64,000 nucleotides of DNA from Metabacillus arenae (GTDB lineage: Bacteria; Bacillota; Bacilli; Bacillales; Bacillaceae). The notes under the pieces are model-generated. The model made no database searches. It had not been told where the DNA came from and saw only the letters and a program-made list of their open reading frames with translations. Shown here in pieces: positions 17,806-27,381 of this stretch. A program made the position numbers and the translations under genes. Location: NCBI RefSeq assembly GCF_014773385.1, contig NZ_JACXAI010000021.1, positions 1-64,000 on the forward strand, written 5' to 3'. The stretch's first letter is position 1; every line of letters begins with the position of its first letter.

Positions 17806-18639
17806 ATGCAAATGTATACGAAAGAAATGAATGATCGACATTTTAAAATCGCAGATTATCCAGGGAAAAAGGGAACGATCATTGCGATTCATGGTTTAAC
17901 AGGGACACACAAAAATATGCATTATTATGCAGCAGTATTAAAAAGTGAATACCGATTTATTGCTATTGATTTAAGGGGAAGAGGAGATAGTTCTGAGACT
18001 GATGAAAGCACCTCTATCTTTAAACACGCCCAGGATGTCATAGATTTAATAACAGAACTAAAAGTTGAAAATCCGATTTTAATTGGGCATTCTATGGGAG
18101 CTTTTATTGCCTCGATTGTTGCAAGTAAATTGGAAACGGTGAAAGGGTTAGTATTATTGGATGGTGCAGCAAGAATGTCTGATCACCAACGTGACATTGT
18201 AAAACCATCGTTGGGAAGACTAAGTAAAACATATGACTCCAAAGAAAATTATGTGCAAGAAATTAAAGAAATTTATCATCGATTAGGAGTCGAGTGGACA
18301 TCGATTTTACAAAATATAGCAGAATACGAAATTCAAAAAGTTGGAGACAAGTGGGAACACAAATCCACAGAAAAGAACATATTAGAGGATTTTGAAAGCT
18401 TTTATTTCTTTCATCCCGAATCAATATGCTCAAAAATTAAGTGTAATACTTTGTTAGTTTATGCTAAGGGTAGTATTGGACCGTTTCCACCTTTATTTTT
18501 AGAGGATGCTTTTGATGATACGAAAAAATATACAGCTAATATCGAAACGATTGTTTCGAATTGCAATCATTATACGATGGTTTTTGAAAATAGAGCGGAG
18601 ATTAATCAAGCGATCAGCACATTCTTAGCACGATTATAA
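17806..18639 (+). CDS. Alpha/beta hydrolase (possible 3-oxoadipate enol-lactonase)
   Basis: 277-aa alpha/beta hydrolase. It has the oxyanion-hole motif IAIHGLTG, the nucleophile S96 in GHSMG, and a late CNHYTMVF carrying the probable catalytic His. The acid residue is not obvious, since the usual GxxD strand reads VYAKGSIGPF. In a cluster with intradiol cleavage, muconate cycloisomerase and 3-oxoacid CoA-transferase genes, the enol-lactone hydrolase (PcaD) step is the fitting role, but the fold is too general to prove it. AAAGGAG precedes the ATG. Confidence 0.7.
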   Translation: MQMYTKEMNDRHFKIADYPGKKGTIIAIHGLTGTHKNMHYYAAVLKSEYRFIAIDLRGRGDSSETDESTSIFKHAQDVIDLITELKVENPILIGHSMGAFIASIVASKLETVKGLVLLDGAARMSDHQRDIVKPSLGRLSKTYDSKENYVQEIKEIYHRLGVEWTSILQNIAEYEIQKVGDKWEHKSTEKNILEDFESFYFFHPESICSKIKCNTLLVYAKGSIGPFPPLFLEDAFDDTKKYTANIETIVSNCNHYTMVFENRAEINQAISTFLARL

Positions 18640-18715
18640 GAAAACTAAACGAGGACATCAGCGAACGTTTTTAGAAAAGAGTAATCTACAATTAATATGA
18701 ATAGGGTGTTGACGA

Positions 18716-19426
18716 TTGAGTAAAGGATTATCGTATTTTAAGGAAGTTTATGATGTTGTTCCAGATTGGGTTCAAAAAATGTACAATTATAGCCCAAATG
18801 CGCTTGATCACTACACAAGTTTACGCAGTGACATTATGCAAGAAGGGGCATTAACAAGAAAAGAGAAAGATATTTTACTAGTAGGAATGAATGCAGCAAG
18901 ATTGTATGAGAGAAGTATGGTTTACCACACAAAAGGGGCCATAGATGGTGGAGCAACGTTACCAGAGCTTGTTGAATATCTCATTGTTCCGTACTTGTAT
19001 AACGGGGTACAGACATTAAAAGTAGGGTTAAAGTCGTTAGAATATGCACTATCACTAAAAGGCATTGAAGTTCAGGAAGTTAGTGAGGACGAACATACAA
19101 CTGAAGAACTTCTTCTTCATATGATTAAACTTTTAGGGGATGAGGACACTTCCTTTGCAACAAATGTATTGAATCATGTTAGATCAGGAGATGAAGAGTT
19201 ACTTAAAGAGTATATATTAAGTGATTCCGTTGTTTCAAAAAAGATGAAACATATTCTAATGGTTGGAATATTCCTAACTGAGTTAAAAGGAGAACAAGGA
19301 GAAGTATGGATGGAATTAGCAAGAGAAAATGGAGCATCAGAAAATCAACTAGCTGATGTTGGATTTATTAGTTTATTAACTGCGGGTATCCCTGCTTGGT
19401 TTGAAGCAAGTGATTCATTACTATAA
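18716..19426 (+). CDS. Carboxymuconolactone decarboxylase family protein
   Basis: 236-aa AhpD-like/CMD family protein with ExxxxHxxxAxxxGAT in the first half (ERSMVYHTKGAIDGGATLPELVEYL); there is no redox CxxC. The second half looks like a degenerate repeat. In the beta-ketoadipate pathway, CMD family members decarboxylate or isomerise muconolactones. No CatC-type muconolactone isomerase gene is present, so this protein might fill that step, which is inference. TTG start at 18716, with AGGG upstream; no ATG gives a better fit. Confidence 0.75.
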   Translation: MSKGLSYFKEVYDVVPDWVQKMYNYSPNALDHYTSLRSDIMQEGALTRKEKDILLVGMNAARLYERSMVYHTKGAIDGGATLPELVEYLIVPYLYNGVQTLKVGLKSLEYALSLKGIEVQEVSEDEHTTEELLLHMIKLLGDEDTSFATNVLNHVRSGDEELLKEYILSDSVVSKKMKHILMVGIFLTELKGEQGEVWMELARENGASENQLADVGFISLLTAGIPAWFEASDSLL

Positions 19427-19508
19427 AAAGTTGGGTTAATGATAAATGAATTTTTCCATTTTTTCATATTAGCAAAATTTGGTAGATGATAGAAAGGGAA
19501 AAAAACAA

Positions 19509-19676
19509 ATGATTTTAGAGGATGTAATAGCTTTAAAGAAGTGTATAGATGAATATCGTCAGAGTATGTACCAATTAGCAAAGAAAAAGGGCATTTCTGA
19601 TCCTAATGTAATACAAATCAGCCAACAACTAGATAGAAAAATCATCGTGTTACAAAAAATCATATGCGATTTTTAA
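19509..19676 (+). CDS. Spo0E-like aspartyl-phosphate phosphatase
   Basis: 55-aa helical-hairpin protein with the family motif SQQLDRKI near residues 38-45. Members dephosphorylate response regulators such as Spo0A and restrain sporulation. The start at 19509 has AAAGGG upstream; an earlier in-frame codon at 19479 lacks a ribosome site. It is placed between two catabolic genes in the same direction, which could couple carbon use to the sporulation decision or be coincidence. Confidence 0.82.
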   Translation: MILEDVIALKKCIDEYRQSMYQLAKKKGISDPNVIQISQQLDRKIIVLQKIICDF

Positions 19677-19695
19677 CTTTTTTCAAAAGCAGAAT

Positions 19696-19714
19696 TTCGA
19701 TTATCAATATCGAA
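19696..19714. promoter_or_regulatory. Small palindrome before the CoA-transferase operon
   Basis: TTCGAT and ATCGAA flank 7 bp, about 50 bp upstream of the CoA-transferase start. It could be an operator, but such a palindrome arises often by chance in AT-rich DNA. Confidence 0.25.
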
Positions 19715-19762
19715 CGTCAACAAGATCAATAGAAATAAGGAGTTCGATTGGAGGATGGAAAC

Positions 19763-20452
19763 ATGTTAAAACTCTATCAAGATATAGAATCAGCAATATC
19801 CTGTGTAAAAAATGGTTATACGTTAATGGTAGGCGGGTTTGGATTAATTGGTGCTCCTCTAACATTAATTGATGGTTTAACAAAAAAAGATGTAGAAGGA
19901 TTAACAGTTATCAGTAATAACTTAGGAGAAAAAGGCAAAGGATTAGGTGCTCTCTTAAGTCAAAAGAAAATCAAAAAAGCCATTGGATCTTATTTTACAA
20001 GCAATCGTGAAGTCGGAGATTGTTATCAGAGAGGCGAAATTGAATTAGAACTATTACCTCAAGGGACCCTATCTGAATCTATGCGTGCTGGTGGTGCCGG
20101 CATCGGTGGGTATTATACAAAAACAGGTGTAGGAACAGAACTAGCAATAGGTAAGGAAGAAAGGGAAATTAACGGAACTAAATATATTTTTGAGCCGGCT
20201 TTACGAGCAAATGTTGCGTTGATCAGGGCCTGGAAAGCAGATACGCTCGGTAATCTCGTTTATTACAAAACGGCTCGTAATTTCAATCCGCTTATGGCGA
20301 CAGCAGCAGATGTAGTAATAGCGGAAGTAGATGAAATTGTTGAACCCGGAGAACTGTCACCGGAAGAGATTGTAACACCACATTTATTCGTCGATGGCGT
20401 TATTAAAGCAAAAAAAATCTTGACGAAAGAAGGTGTTATTGATGTCGAGTGA
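19763..20452 (+). CDS. 3-oxoacid CoA-transferase subunit A (PcaI/ScoA-like)
   Basis: About 229-aa alpha subunit of a family I CoA-transferase. It has the glycine-rich YTLMVGGFGLIGAPLTLIDGL at the N-terminus and PQGTLSESMRAGGAGIGGYYT. It moves CoA from succinyl-CoA to a 3-oxoacid, here probably 3-oxoadipate. TTG 19748 overlaps the GGAGG site; the ATG at 19763 is correct. It overlaps the beta-subunit gene by 11 bp, so the two are translationally coupled. Confidence 0.88.
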   Translation: MLKLYQDIESAISCVKNGYTLMVGGFGLIGAPLTLIDGLTKKDVEGLTVISNNLGEKGKGLGALLSQKKIKKAIGSYFTSNREVGDCYQRGEIELELLPQGTLSESMRAGGAGIGGYYTKTGVGTELAIGKEEREINGTKYIFEPALRANVALIRAWKADTLGNLVYYKTARNFNPLMATAADVVIAEVDEIVEPGELSPEEIVTPHLFVDGVIKAKKILTKEGVIDVE

Positions 20453-21098
20453 AAAAAATCAAATACAAGAATTAATAGCAAAACGGGCGGCGAAAGAACT
20501 AACAGGTCCTTGTGTGGTGAATCTTGGGATTGGAATTCCGACATTAGTAGCAAAATTTATTGATGATGAAAAAGTCTATTTTCATACGGAAAATGGGTTG
20601 TTAGGTGTTACCGATATTGAGGAAGATCAAATTGATCCCAACTTAGTAAACGCAGGAAAATTACCAGTTGGTGAAACCATTGGGGCATCATTCTTCAATA
20701 GCGCGGAATCTTTTGCGATGATTCGTGGAGGACACGTTGATGTGGCAATTCTTGGTGTTTTACAGGTAGATCAGTCAGGGCAAATTGCAAATTGGGCGGT
20801 TCCAGGTAAGAACATTATGGGGGTAGGTGGAGCAATGGATTTGCTTGTAGGAGCAAAGAAAGTCATTGTAACGACGACCCATACTTCGAAAGATGGAAGT
20901 AGTAAGTTATTAAAAAAGTGTAATTTTCCAATTACATCAACAAGAAGTGTAGACTTGATTATTACTGAGCTAGCAGTCTTTGAAGTTGGAGAAAATAACT
21001 TAAAATTAATCGAATTAATGCCAGGTGTCACACTTGAAGAAGTGAGAGAAAAGACAGAAGCCGACTTTATCGAACGAATAAAGGAGGGAGTTAAGTGA
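20442..21098 (+). CDS. 3-oxoacid CoA-transferase subunit B (PcaJ/ScoB-like)
   Basis: About 218-aa catalytic subunit. The glutamate that forms the CoA thioester sits in HTENGLLG, followed by the family's PVGETIGASFFNSAESFAMIRGGHVDVAILGVLQVD. With subunit A it would make 3-oxoadipyl-CoA. GTG 20433 is an alternative start; the ATG at 20442 has AAGGTG upstream and lies within the end of the preceding gene. The stop overlaps the following GTG start by 4 bp. Confidence 0.88.
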   Translation: MSSEKNQIQELIAKRAAKELTGPCVVNLGIGIPTLVAKFIDDEKVYFHTENGLLGVTDIEEDQIDPNLVNAGKLPVGETIGASFFNSAESFAMIRGGHVDVAILGVLQVDQSGQIANWAVPGKNIMGVGGAMDLLVGAKKVIVTTTHTSKDGSSKLLKKCNFPITSTRSVDLIITELAVFEVGENNLKLIELMPGVTLEEVREKTEADFIERIKEGVK

Positions 21099-22210
21099 AA
21101 ATACATTCATTAGATGTGTACATAGTAGATTTACCAACAATTAGACCTCACCATTTAGCGATGCATACGATTGTAACACAGACAATTGTGATTGCTTGTA
21201 TGAAAAGCGAAGATGACCTAGAAGGCTGGGGGGAAGTTGCAACAATTGGTGGAGCTTCATACTCTGAAGAAAGTCCAGAAGCCATTAAATGTAATATTGA
21301 AAAATACATTAAGCCATTAATTATTGGGAAAAACCCAATTAACTTTGATGCTCTTACACATATGATAGGTATACATGTTAAAGGGAATTATTTTGCAAAA
21401 GCGCTGGTTGAATCCGCAATGGTCGACTTAGTAGCCAAAACAAGGAATATTCCAAGTTATGAATTATTTGGAGGACAGTGTCACACATCATTGCCTGTTG
21501 CTTGGACATTAGCAAGTGGCGACACGGAAAAGGATATTGAAGAGGCCCAACATTGTTTAGAAACAAAAAGACATAATATATTCAAATTGAAAATTGGAAA
21601 AGGTAATCCAAAAAAAAATGTTGCACACGTAATCAAAATTAAAGAAGCAGTTGGAGAGGCAGGCAGTGTTCGTGTTGATATTAACCAAGCCTGGGATGAA
21701 GTCACTTCTCTGTATTGTATAGAAGCATTAGAAAATGGTGGCGTGGACCTCATTGAACAGCCATTAGTTCGTTGGGATAATGAAGGGATGTCAAAATTAT
21801 CCTCGCGATTTAAAGTGCCAATCATGGCAGATGAATCACTTGGAACCATTCAAGAAGCTTATCAAATTGCAAAGCATGGAGCAGCCGATGTGTTTGCTCT
21901 AAAAGTCCCAAAAGCAGGTGGCCTTACTGCAACTAAAAAAGTAGCTGCAATTGCAGAAGCGTCCGGAATTCCAATGTATGGTGGAACAATGATTGAATCA
22001 TCATTAGGAACAGCCATTTGCGCTCAACTGTACTCGACAATTCCTGAAATCACATTTGGTACAGAGCTGTTTGGTCCCTTATTATTCAAAGATAACGTAA
22101 CAGCAAATCAAATAGAATATGGAAATTTTGAGATTAAAATTCCACAAGGACCTGGCTTCGGTATGGAGATAGATAAAGAAAAAATTAAGCATTATTCAAG
22201 AGATATGTAA
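21095..22210 (+). CDS. Muconate cycloisomerase-like enzyme (enolase superfamily)
   Basis: 371-aa enolase-superfamily protein. The acid-base KxK pair is K164/K166 (FKLKIG), metal ligands are D195 (VDINQAW), E221 (IEQPL) and D246 (ADES), and the second base is K270 (FALKVPKAGG). TSLPVAWTLASGDTEKDIEEA is characteristic of muconate lactonising enzymes, which cyclise cis,cis-muconate to muconolactone, the step after intradiol cleavage. GTG start overlaps the upstream TGA (GTGA). Other lactonising or epimerase activities of the superfamily cannot be excluded by eye. Confidence 0.82.
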   Translation: MKIHSLDVYIVDLPTIRPHHLAMHTIVTQTIVIACMKSEDDLEGWGEVATIGGASYSEESPEAIKCNIEKYIKPLIIGKNPINFDALTHMIGIHVKGNYFAKALVESAMVDLVAKTRNIPSYELFGGQCHTSLPVAWTLASGDTEKDIEEAQHCLETKRHNIFKLKIGKGNPKKNVAHVIKIKEAVGEAGSVRVDINQAWDEVTSLYCIEALENGGVDLIEQPLVRWDNEGMSKLSSRFKVPIMADESLGTIQEAYQIAKHGAADVFALKVPKAGGLTATKKVAAIAEASGIPMYGGTMIESSLGTAICAQLYSTIPEITFGTELFGPLLFKDNVTANQIEYGNFEIKIPQGPGFGMEIDKEKIKHYSRDM

Positions 22211-22304
22211 TGAATATAAGCTAATCGTAAATACAACAATCTAAATAGTGAATACCATCAAGGGGATGGTCGTTGGATAGGATTATAGGAAAGCTATTAA
22301 TCTA

Positions 22305-22412
22305 TTGATTGAGGAAATAGCACCAATACAACAAGCGATAATTGTTGTATTAAAAGCAGTTCAACAAAGAAATAAAGAACATTTGGAAACAAAAAGGATA
22401 GATGGGAGTTGA
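22305..22412 (+). CDS. Possible 35-aa ORF before the thiolase gene
   Basis: A TTG-started frame encoding IEEIAPIQQAIIVVLKAVQQ and ending in KRIDGS; it looks like an amphipathic helix. The ribosome site is poor and the frame is open back to 22281. It may be a small peptide or the tail of a lost gene. The remainder of 22211-22416 shows nothing else. Confidence 0.22.
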   Translation: MIEEIAPIQQAIIVVLKAVQQRNKEHLETKRIDGS

Positions 22413-22416
22413 TAAC

Positions 22417-23610
22417 TTGTCGAATGTAGTTATTATTGACTCTGTTCGAACCGCTATTGGAAAGTTGGGAGGAGCATTAGAAAATATTCCTGCTGATTTT
22501 CTCGCAGCTCATGTACTTGATGAAGTGGTCAAACGAGCAGATATTTCAAATGACATTGTTGATGAAGTAATAATGGGACAAGCGAAACAAAGTTCCGATG
22601 CCTCGAACTTGGCGAGGGTATCACTACTCCGAGCGGGCTTTCCGGATGCAATACCAGGGTATACAGTTCACCGCCAATGTGGTTCCGGTATTCAAGCGGT
22701 AAACTCAGCTAGTCAGCAAATTCAATGTGGACTAGGAAAAGTGATAATTGCAGGCGGAGCAGAATCTATGAGTACAGCTCCCTATTATTTGAGAAATGTT
22801 CGTTTTGGTCTGAAGTCAGGAAATGGACAATTATTGGACCCCAACACTGAAAGCCAACCTGGTTCACAGCCTATTGAGACCTATGGAATGTTAACAATGG
22901 GTATGACAGCAGAAAATTTAGCGGAAAAGTATGCTATTTCACGAACGGAACAAGATGAATTTGCACTTAGGAGTCAAGAAAATGCTAAAAGAGCCATTTC
23001 TACAGAACTCTTTTCTCAAGAAATTGTTCCTTATCAAATTAAAACAAGAAAAGGGATAACAGAGTTTAAAGTAGATGAGCATCCACGAGAGACAACCTTA
23101 GAAAAATTAGTCCAGTTAAAACCAGTTTTCAAGGAAAATGGGACTGTTACTGCTGGAAATAGCAGCGGACGAAATGATGGGGCAGCGGCTTTATTACTCA
23201 TGTCAGAAGGTGAAGCGAAACGTCTTGGTAAAAAACCTAAAGCAAAAGTAATTGCACAAGCAGTTGCTGGTGTAGCACCTACTATGATGGGAATTGGTCC
23301 TGTCAATTCAACATTGAAAGCTCTTCAGGTCGCTAATTTAAAATTGCAAGATATTGATTTGATTGAATTAAACGAAGCATTTGCTGCACAGGCGTTAGCG
23401 GTAATAAAAGACTTAAATCTCGATATAAATAAGGTGAATCCCAATGGTGGTGCTATTGCTATGGGGCACCCAATAGGTGCTACAGGAGCAATATTAGCTA
23501 CAAAAGCTATTCATGAATTAGAACGAACAGGAAAAAGATATGGGTTAATCACTTTATGCATTGCCGGCGGCCTTGGCATAACAACTATTATAGAAAATAC
23601 CCAAGTATAA
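22417..23610 (+). CDS. Acetyl-CoA acyltransferase / thiolase (possible 3-oxoadipyl-CoA thiolase)
   Basis: About 397-aa classical thiolase. Nucleophile Cys is in HRQCGSGIQAV, the catalytic His in AMGHPIGATGA and the second Cys in LCIAGGLGI. In this operon it would cleave 3-oxoadipyl-CoA to succinyl-CoA and acetyl-CoA; acetoacetyl-CoA thiolase is the alternative. Start: the ATG at 22402 overlaps the GGGAG site of a TTG at 22417, and the TTG gives the family N-terminus (SNVVIIDSVRTAIGKLGG). It is the last gene of the island. Confidence 0.88.
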   Translation: MSNVVIIDSVRTAIGKLGGALENIPADFLAAHVLDEVVKRADISNDIVDEVIMGQAKQSSDASNLARVSLLRAGFPDAIPGYTVHRQCGSGIQAVNSASQQIQCGLGKVIIAGGAESMSTAPYYLRNVRFGLKSGNGQLLDPNTESQPGSQPIETYGMLTMGMTAENLAEKYAISRTEQDEFALRSQENAKRAISTELFSQEIVPYQIKTRKGITEFKVDEHPRETTLEKLVQLKPVFKENGTVTAGNSSGRNDGAAALLLMSEGEAKRLGKKPKAKVIAQAVAGVAPTMMGIGPVNSTLKALQVANLKLQDIDLIELNEAFAAQALAVIKDLNLDINKVNPNGGAIAMGHPIGATGAILATKAIHELERTGKRYGLITLCIAGGLGITTIIENTQV

Positions 23611-23771
23611 AGTATATTTTTTAATTCTAGTGAAGTTAATGAGTTAATAATTCGTTCCTACTAAAATTTTTATTATGGCCGACATCTCATTACCAATTAT
23701 ACAAATATAGTTGAGCCTGATTGCATTACTTAAATCATTTTAACGAGATGATATACATTCAATCTTAACAT

Positions 23772-23888
23772 AATCAAATTCAAATTGGCTGGCTTATCTT
23801 TGCCTTAATTACACTTTTAATTTATGAAATTGTTAAATTATTGCCCCTCCCTATGGATGGGCTTCTTTGGCGTGGCAATACGATATGA
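23772..23888 (+). pseudogene. Possible vestige of a membrane protein gene
   Basis: A 38-codon frame without a start reads IGWLIFALITLLIYEIVKLL then PLPMDGLLW: one membrane helix and a tail. It sits in the 375-bp gap between the thiolase and SDR genes. It may be the end of a lost transporter, or chance. The rest of the gap holds nothing I can name. Confidence 0.2.
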
Positions 23889-23985
23889 ATGGCTATTTTT
23901 TGTTTACTAAGACCCAAAGACCATGCACGTTATTAGCCCAGCTGTCATAAAGTAACCTGAAAAATTGTTTTCTAGGAGGAAGCCT

Positions 23986-24918
23986 ATGTCGGAAGATGAG
24001 AAAAATTATAATAGAACTGATCAAGACTATCCGATGTATCCTAATTATGGGAAAATAACGCGTTATCAAGATGTTCCTATCACCGTGCCAGAGCAACGAC
24101 AGCTCCGCCAGCCTGGTGTAGAAAAATGGATGGTGCCGCGGCCAATTATTGAAAACCCTAATTACAAAGGCAGTGGAAAATTATTCGGAAAGACTGCCCT
24201 TATTACAGGAGGGGACAGTGGAATTGGTGCCGCAGTCGCCATTGCTTTTGCTAAGGAAGGGGCTGACGTTTCCATTTCTTATTTAGATGAGCACGAGGAT
24301 GCAAATCGAACCAAGAGCAGAATTGAAGAAATCGGGCAACGTTGTTTATTACTACCAGGTGACTTAAGAGAAAAACAGCAATGTATTGATATCGTGGAAC
24401 AAACGATTCATACATTTGGAGAACTCCAAATTCTTTGTAACCACGTCGGTATCCAGTTTCAGCAATTAAGCTTGCTTGATATTACAGATGAGCAGTTCGA
24501 TAATACGTTTAAAGTAAATATTTACTCACATTTTTATACAACCCGTGCAGCACTTCCGCACTTAAAAGCAGGAAGTTCGATCATTAATACAGCTTCTGTT
24601 GTCGCGTATGTTGGGAATAAACAATTGATTGATTATACAGCAACTAAAGGGGCAAACGTTAGTTTCACACGTGCTTTAGCTAACAATCTCGTAGATAAAG
24701 GCATCAGGGTAAATGCTGTTGCCCCTGGACGAGTATGGACACCCCTTATTCCGTCAAGTTTTTCTGCTGACGAAGTAACACAAGTTGAAAATCCAATGCA
24801 GCGTCAAGGACAGCCATTTGAAATTGCTCCTACTTATGTTTATCTCGCTTCTGATGATTCACGATTCGTTACTGGACAAACCCTCCATGTTAACGGCGGG
24901 GAATGGACCTCTTCTTAA
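23986..24918 (+). CDS. SDR family oxidoreductase (YdaD/YhdF general-stress type)
   Basis: About 310-aa short-chain dehydrogenase. An N-terminal extension (to about residue 50, with [13 protein letters not shown]) is typical of the Bacillus general-stress group. The cofactor motif is [12 protein letters not shown]. The catalytic Ser-Tyr-Lys triad appears as NTASV followed by YTATKGA. ATG 23986 follows AGGAGG at 23974, so the longer frame from 23965 is not used. Probable NAD(P)-dependent, substrate unknown. Monocistronic, with a weak terminator downstream. Confidence 0.87.
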   Translation: MSEDEKNYNRTDQDYPMYPNYGKITRYQDVPITVPEQRQLRQPGVEKWMVPRPIIENPNYKGSGKLFGKTALITGGDSGIGAAVAIAFAKEGADVSISYLDEHEDANRTKSRIEEIGQRCLLLPGDLREKQQCIDIVEQTIHTFGELQILCNHVGIQFQQLSLLDITDEQFDNTFKVNIYSHFYTTRAALPHLKAGSSIINTASVVAYVGNKQLIDYTATKGANVSFTRALANNLVDKGIRVNAVAPGRVWTPLIPSSFSADEVTQVENPMQRQGQPFEIAPTYVYLASDDSRFVTGQTLHVNGGEWTSS

Positions 24919-24947
24919 ATACAAGCAAAAATTTAATGAATACCATT

Positions 24948-24987
24948 AAATCGATTATGTTTTTACAGAAATCGGTTTTATTTTTTG
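24948..24987 (+). terminator. Probable terminator after the SDR gene
   Basis: AAATCGAT pairs with ATCGGTTT (one G-U pair) around 15 nt, followed by TATTTTTT. Moderate strength. Confidence 0.5.
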
Positions 24988-25438
24988 GAAAAAAACTCTT
25001 TTTCAGAATGACCGTAGTTTTTAAGGTACAACAATTTGAAGACTTATTTCCTGATTATTAGTTAATGTGTGTATACATATCTGAGGCTCAACTAAAACCG
25101 TTCCCAAAAAGATTTCTCGGTTAAGCATCTAAATTTATTTGTGAAAAATCTTTTAATGCTTCAAAAATAGTTATCATAAAGAACTCCATACAAATTAAAC
25201 CTTTCTAGTTTTCCCACGTTACAAAATATTATATTATGTTAAGAATACTGGCTTAGAATCATTTTCCATCAATATCACTTTTTAATTCTATGTAGAGACT
25301 TATTTTGAAAAATTCATTTAAACGTTTAAACCTATTTGCAGCAATAATCAGGAAACAGAAAAATCATCCCAACAATCTGTAGAGAATCATGAAATAATAA
25401 TCATTCATGAATAATTTTAAAAAAATAAAACAATTAAA
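24988..25438. other. Gene-free AT-rich stretch
   Basis: About 450 bp with no ORF of note on either strand, no recognisable RNA and no repeat matching elsewhere in the window. It precedes the promoter region of the drug exporter. Confidence 0.5.
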
Positions 25439-25516
25439 TTGACATTTACATGAGTAGGGATTAAAGTTACCTTAGCTAATAATTAACTTAATTAACTATT
25501 AATGAAATTAATTAAG
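25439..25516 (+). promoter_or_regulatory. Sigma-A promoter with downstream palindromic operator
   Basis: TTGACA (25439-25444), 17-bp spacer, TAAAGT (25462-25467). Just downstream, CTTAATTAA (25487-25495) and TTAATTAAG (25508-25516) form a perfect 9-bp inverted repeat with 12-bp spacing, MarR/TetR-like in style. A GTG frame at 25516-25584 (REYDYKASHTIGHQANSL) follows without a ribosome site and stops after 22 codons; it might be the stub of a lost regulator. The exporter gene begins about 245 bp after the palindrome. Confidence 0.5.
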
Positions 25517-25761
25517 TGAGAGAGTATGATTATAAAGCTTCACATACAATTGGACATCAAGCTAATTCACTTAGTTTAAATTGATGATTAATGCTTCTTA
25601 AATAGATTTAGAACTTTATATAGAAATAGACTGGATAACTTTATGATTTATTAATGAATGGAAGCAAATACTAACCTGAGGGTTATTAAAAACGTAAATG
25701 AAACATTGAAAAAATAGATTAAGTCACATGGTATATCTTTTAATTTAAGGTGGTTTTTGAA

Positions 25762-27381
25762 ATGGAGCATTTGAGTCAAAAAGAAAAAATCGCAATCATG
25801 ATTGCGATAATTGGAGCAATGTTTTTTGCAGCAGTAAATCAAACGATTGTCGGAAACGCTCTTCCTAAAATCGTTTCAGAATTAGGAGGACTTGACTATT
25901 ACAGCTGGGTTTTTACCATCTATATGTTAACCAGTGCAATCACAACAATTTTAGTGGGTAAGCTTTCTGATATATATGGAAGGAAACCTTTTTTAATTAT
26001 TGGAATCATTATATTCTCTATTGGGGCATTTCTTTCAGGAACGTCTACTGATATTTTCCAACTTATTACTTATAGAGGGCTCCAAGGATTTGGTGCTGGT
26101 ATGATCATGTCAACGGCTTTTACAGCAGTTGGGGATTTATTTGCTCCTAGAGAACGAGGAAAATGGCAGGGAGCAATGGGTTCAGTTTTTGGGATTTCAA
26201 GTGTAATTGGACCGACATTAGGTGGATACATTGTCGATAATCTTGAGTGGCAGTGGGTATTCTGGGTGTTTTTACCGCTTGGAATATTGGCGCTTATTCT
26301 TATTTGGAAGCTGTTTCCGTCCATTGAGAGAAATCAAGGAGAAAAAGTGGATTATGCAGGTGCATTTTTCTTAACTGCAACAATAGTCTTTACATTACTC
26401 GGCTTTTCTTGGGCAGGGACGAAATATGATTGGGGCTCAGCCCAAATTATTGGCTTGTTTGCCGGAGCTGTTACAGCCCTTGTCATTTTTATTTTTGTGG
26501 AAAGAAAAGTGAAGGATCCTATCCTGCCGCTTCATTTATTCAAAAATGGTATTTTCTCCATTTCAAATATTATCGGATTTTTGATCGGAGTTTCCATGTT
26601 TGGAGGTATCATGTATGTGCCTTATTTCATTCAAGGAGTATTAGGTTATTCTGCTACACACTCCAGCTTCTTAACAATGACGATGACACTTGGTCTTGTT
26701 GTAGCAAGTGCGATTGGCGGACAAATTATTTCAAAAACTGGTAAATATAAAATTCAAGCGATAATAGGGCTGTGTGTATCAACAGTTGGTTTATACCTAT
26801 TATCAAGAATGGATATGAATACATCCCAATATTCATTAGCAGCATTTTTAATTCTACTTGGATTTGGGATTGGCATTGGAATGACTGTTTTCACCTTAAC
26901 TGTTCAGAACGCAGTAGATCAAAGGCTGTTAGGGGTTGCAACAGCATCTTCACAACTATTCCGTTCTGTTGGGGGGACAGTTGGAGTTGCCATTATGGGT
27001 ACACTTTTAAATTCAAGAATGCAAGATAAAATGGAAAGCTTCAGCCAAAACATTGCTACGAACAATATGGCCGCTTCACCGGAATTAGCAGGAAAAATCG
27101 AGGCACTTAAGAATCCTCAAATGCTGTTGGATCATGAAAAACTAGACCAACTTCGCGCTTCATTTCCGGCAGAAGCAGCACCTTTCATTAAAGGAATTAT
27201 TGAGGAGCTTCAAAATGCTATGAGCTACGCTTTGTCAGGTGTCTTTTTATTTGTTACTTTTACGATGCTTTTAGCCGTATTGTTAACTTTCTTCCTAAAA
27301 GAAATCCCATTAAGAAGTGAGGCAGACAGTTCTGTAAATAAATCTCCTAATAACATGAAGCTGCAAGAAAATAGAGGATAA
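25762..27381 (+). CDS. DHA2 (EmrB/QacA) family MFS drug exporter
   Basis: About 539-aa MFS protein, long enough for 14 membrane helices. Motif A is GKLSDIYGRKP, motif C is in GPTLGGYIVD, and the N-terminus AMFFAAVNQTIVGNALPKIVSELGG is typical of Bacillus multidrug exporters. It would export lipophilic drugs by proton antiport. The GTG at 25750 lacks a ribosome site; ATG 25762 follows AAGGTGG. Such genes are often preceded by a MarR regulator gene; here only the promoter and palindrome remain. Confidence 0.9.
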   Translation: MEHLSQKEKIAIMIAIIGAMFFAAVNQTIVGNALPKIVSELGGLDYYSWVFTIYMLTSAITTILVGKLSDIYGRKPFLIIGIIIFSIGAFLSGTSTDIFQLITYRGLQGFGAGMIMSTAFTAVGDLFAPRERGKWQGAMGSVFGISSVIGPTLGGYIVDNLEWQWVFWVFLPLGILALILIWKLFPSIERNQGEKVDYAGAFFLTATIVFTLLGFSWAGTKYDWGSAQIIGLFAGAVTALVIFIFVERKVKDPILPLHLFKNGIFSISNIIGFLIGVSMFGGIMYVPYFIQGVLGYSATHSSFLTMTMTLGLVVASAIGGQIISKTGKYKIQAIIGLCVSTVGLYLLSRMDMNTSQYSLAAFLILLGFGIGIGMTVFTLTVQNAVDQRLLGVATASSQLFRSVGGTVGVAIMGTLLNSRMQDKMESFSQNIATNNMAASPELAGKIEALKNPQMLLDHEKLDQLRASFPAEAAPFIKGIIEELQNAMSYALSGVFLFVTFTMLLAVLLTFFLKEIPLRSEADSSVNKSPNNMKLQENRG

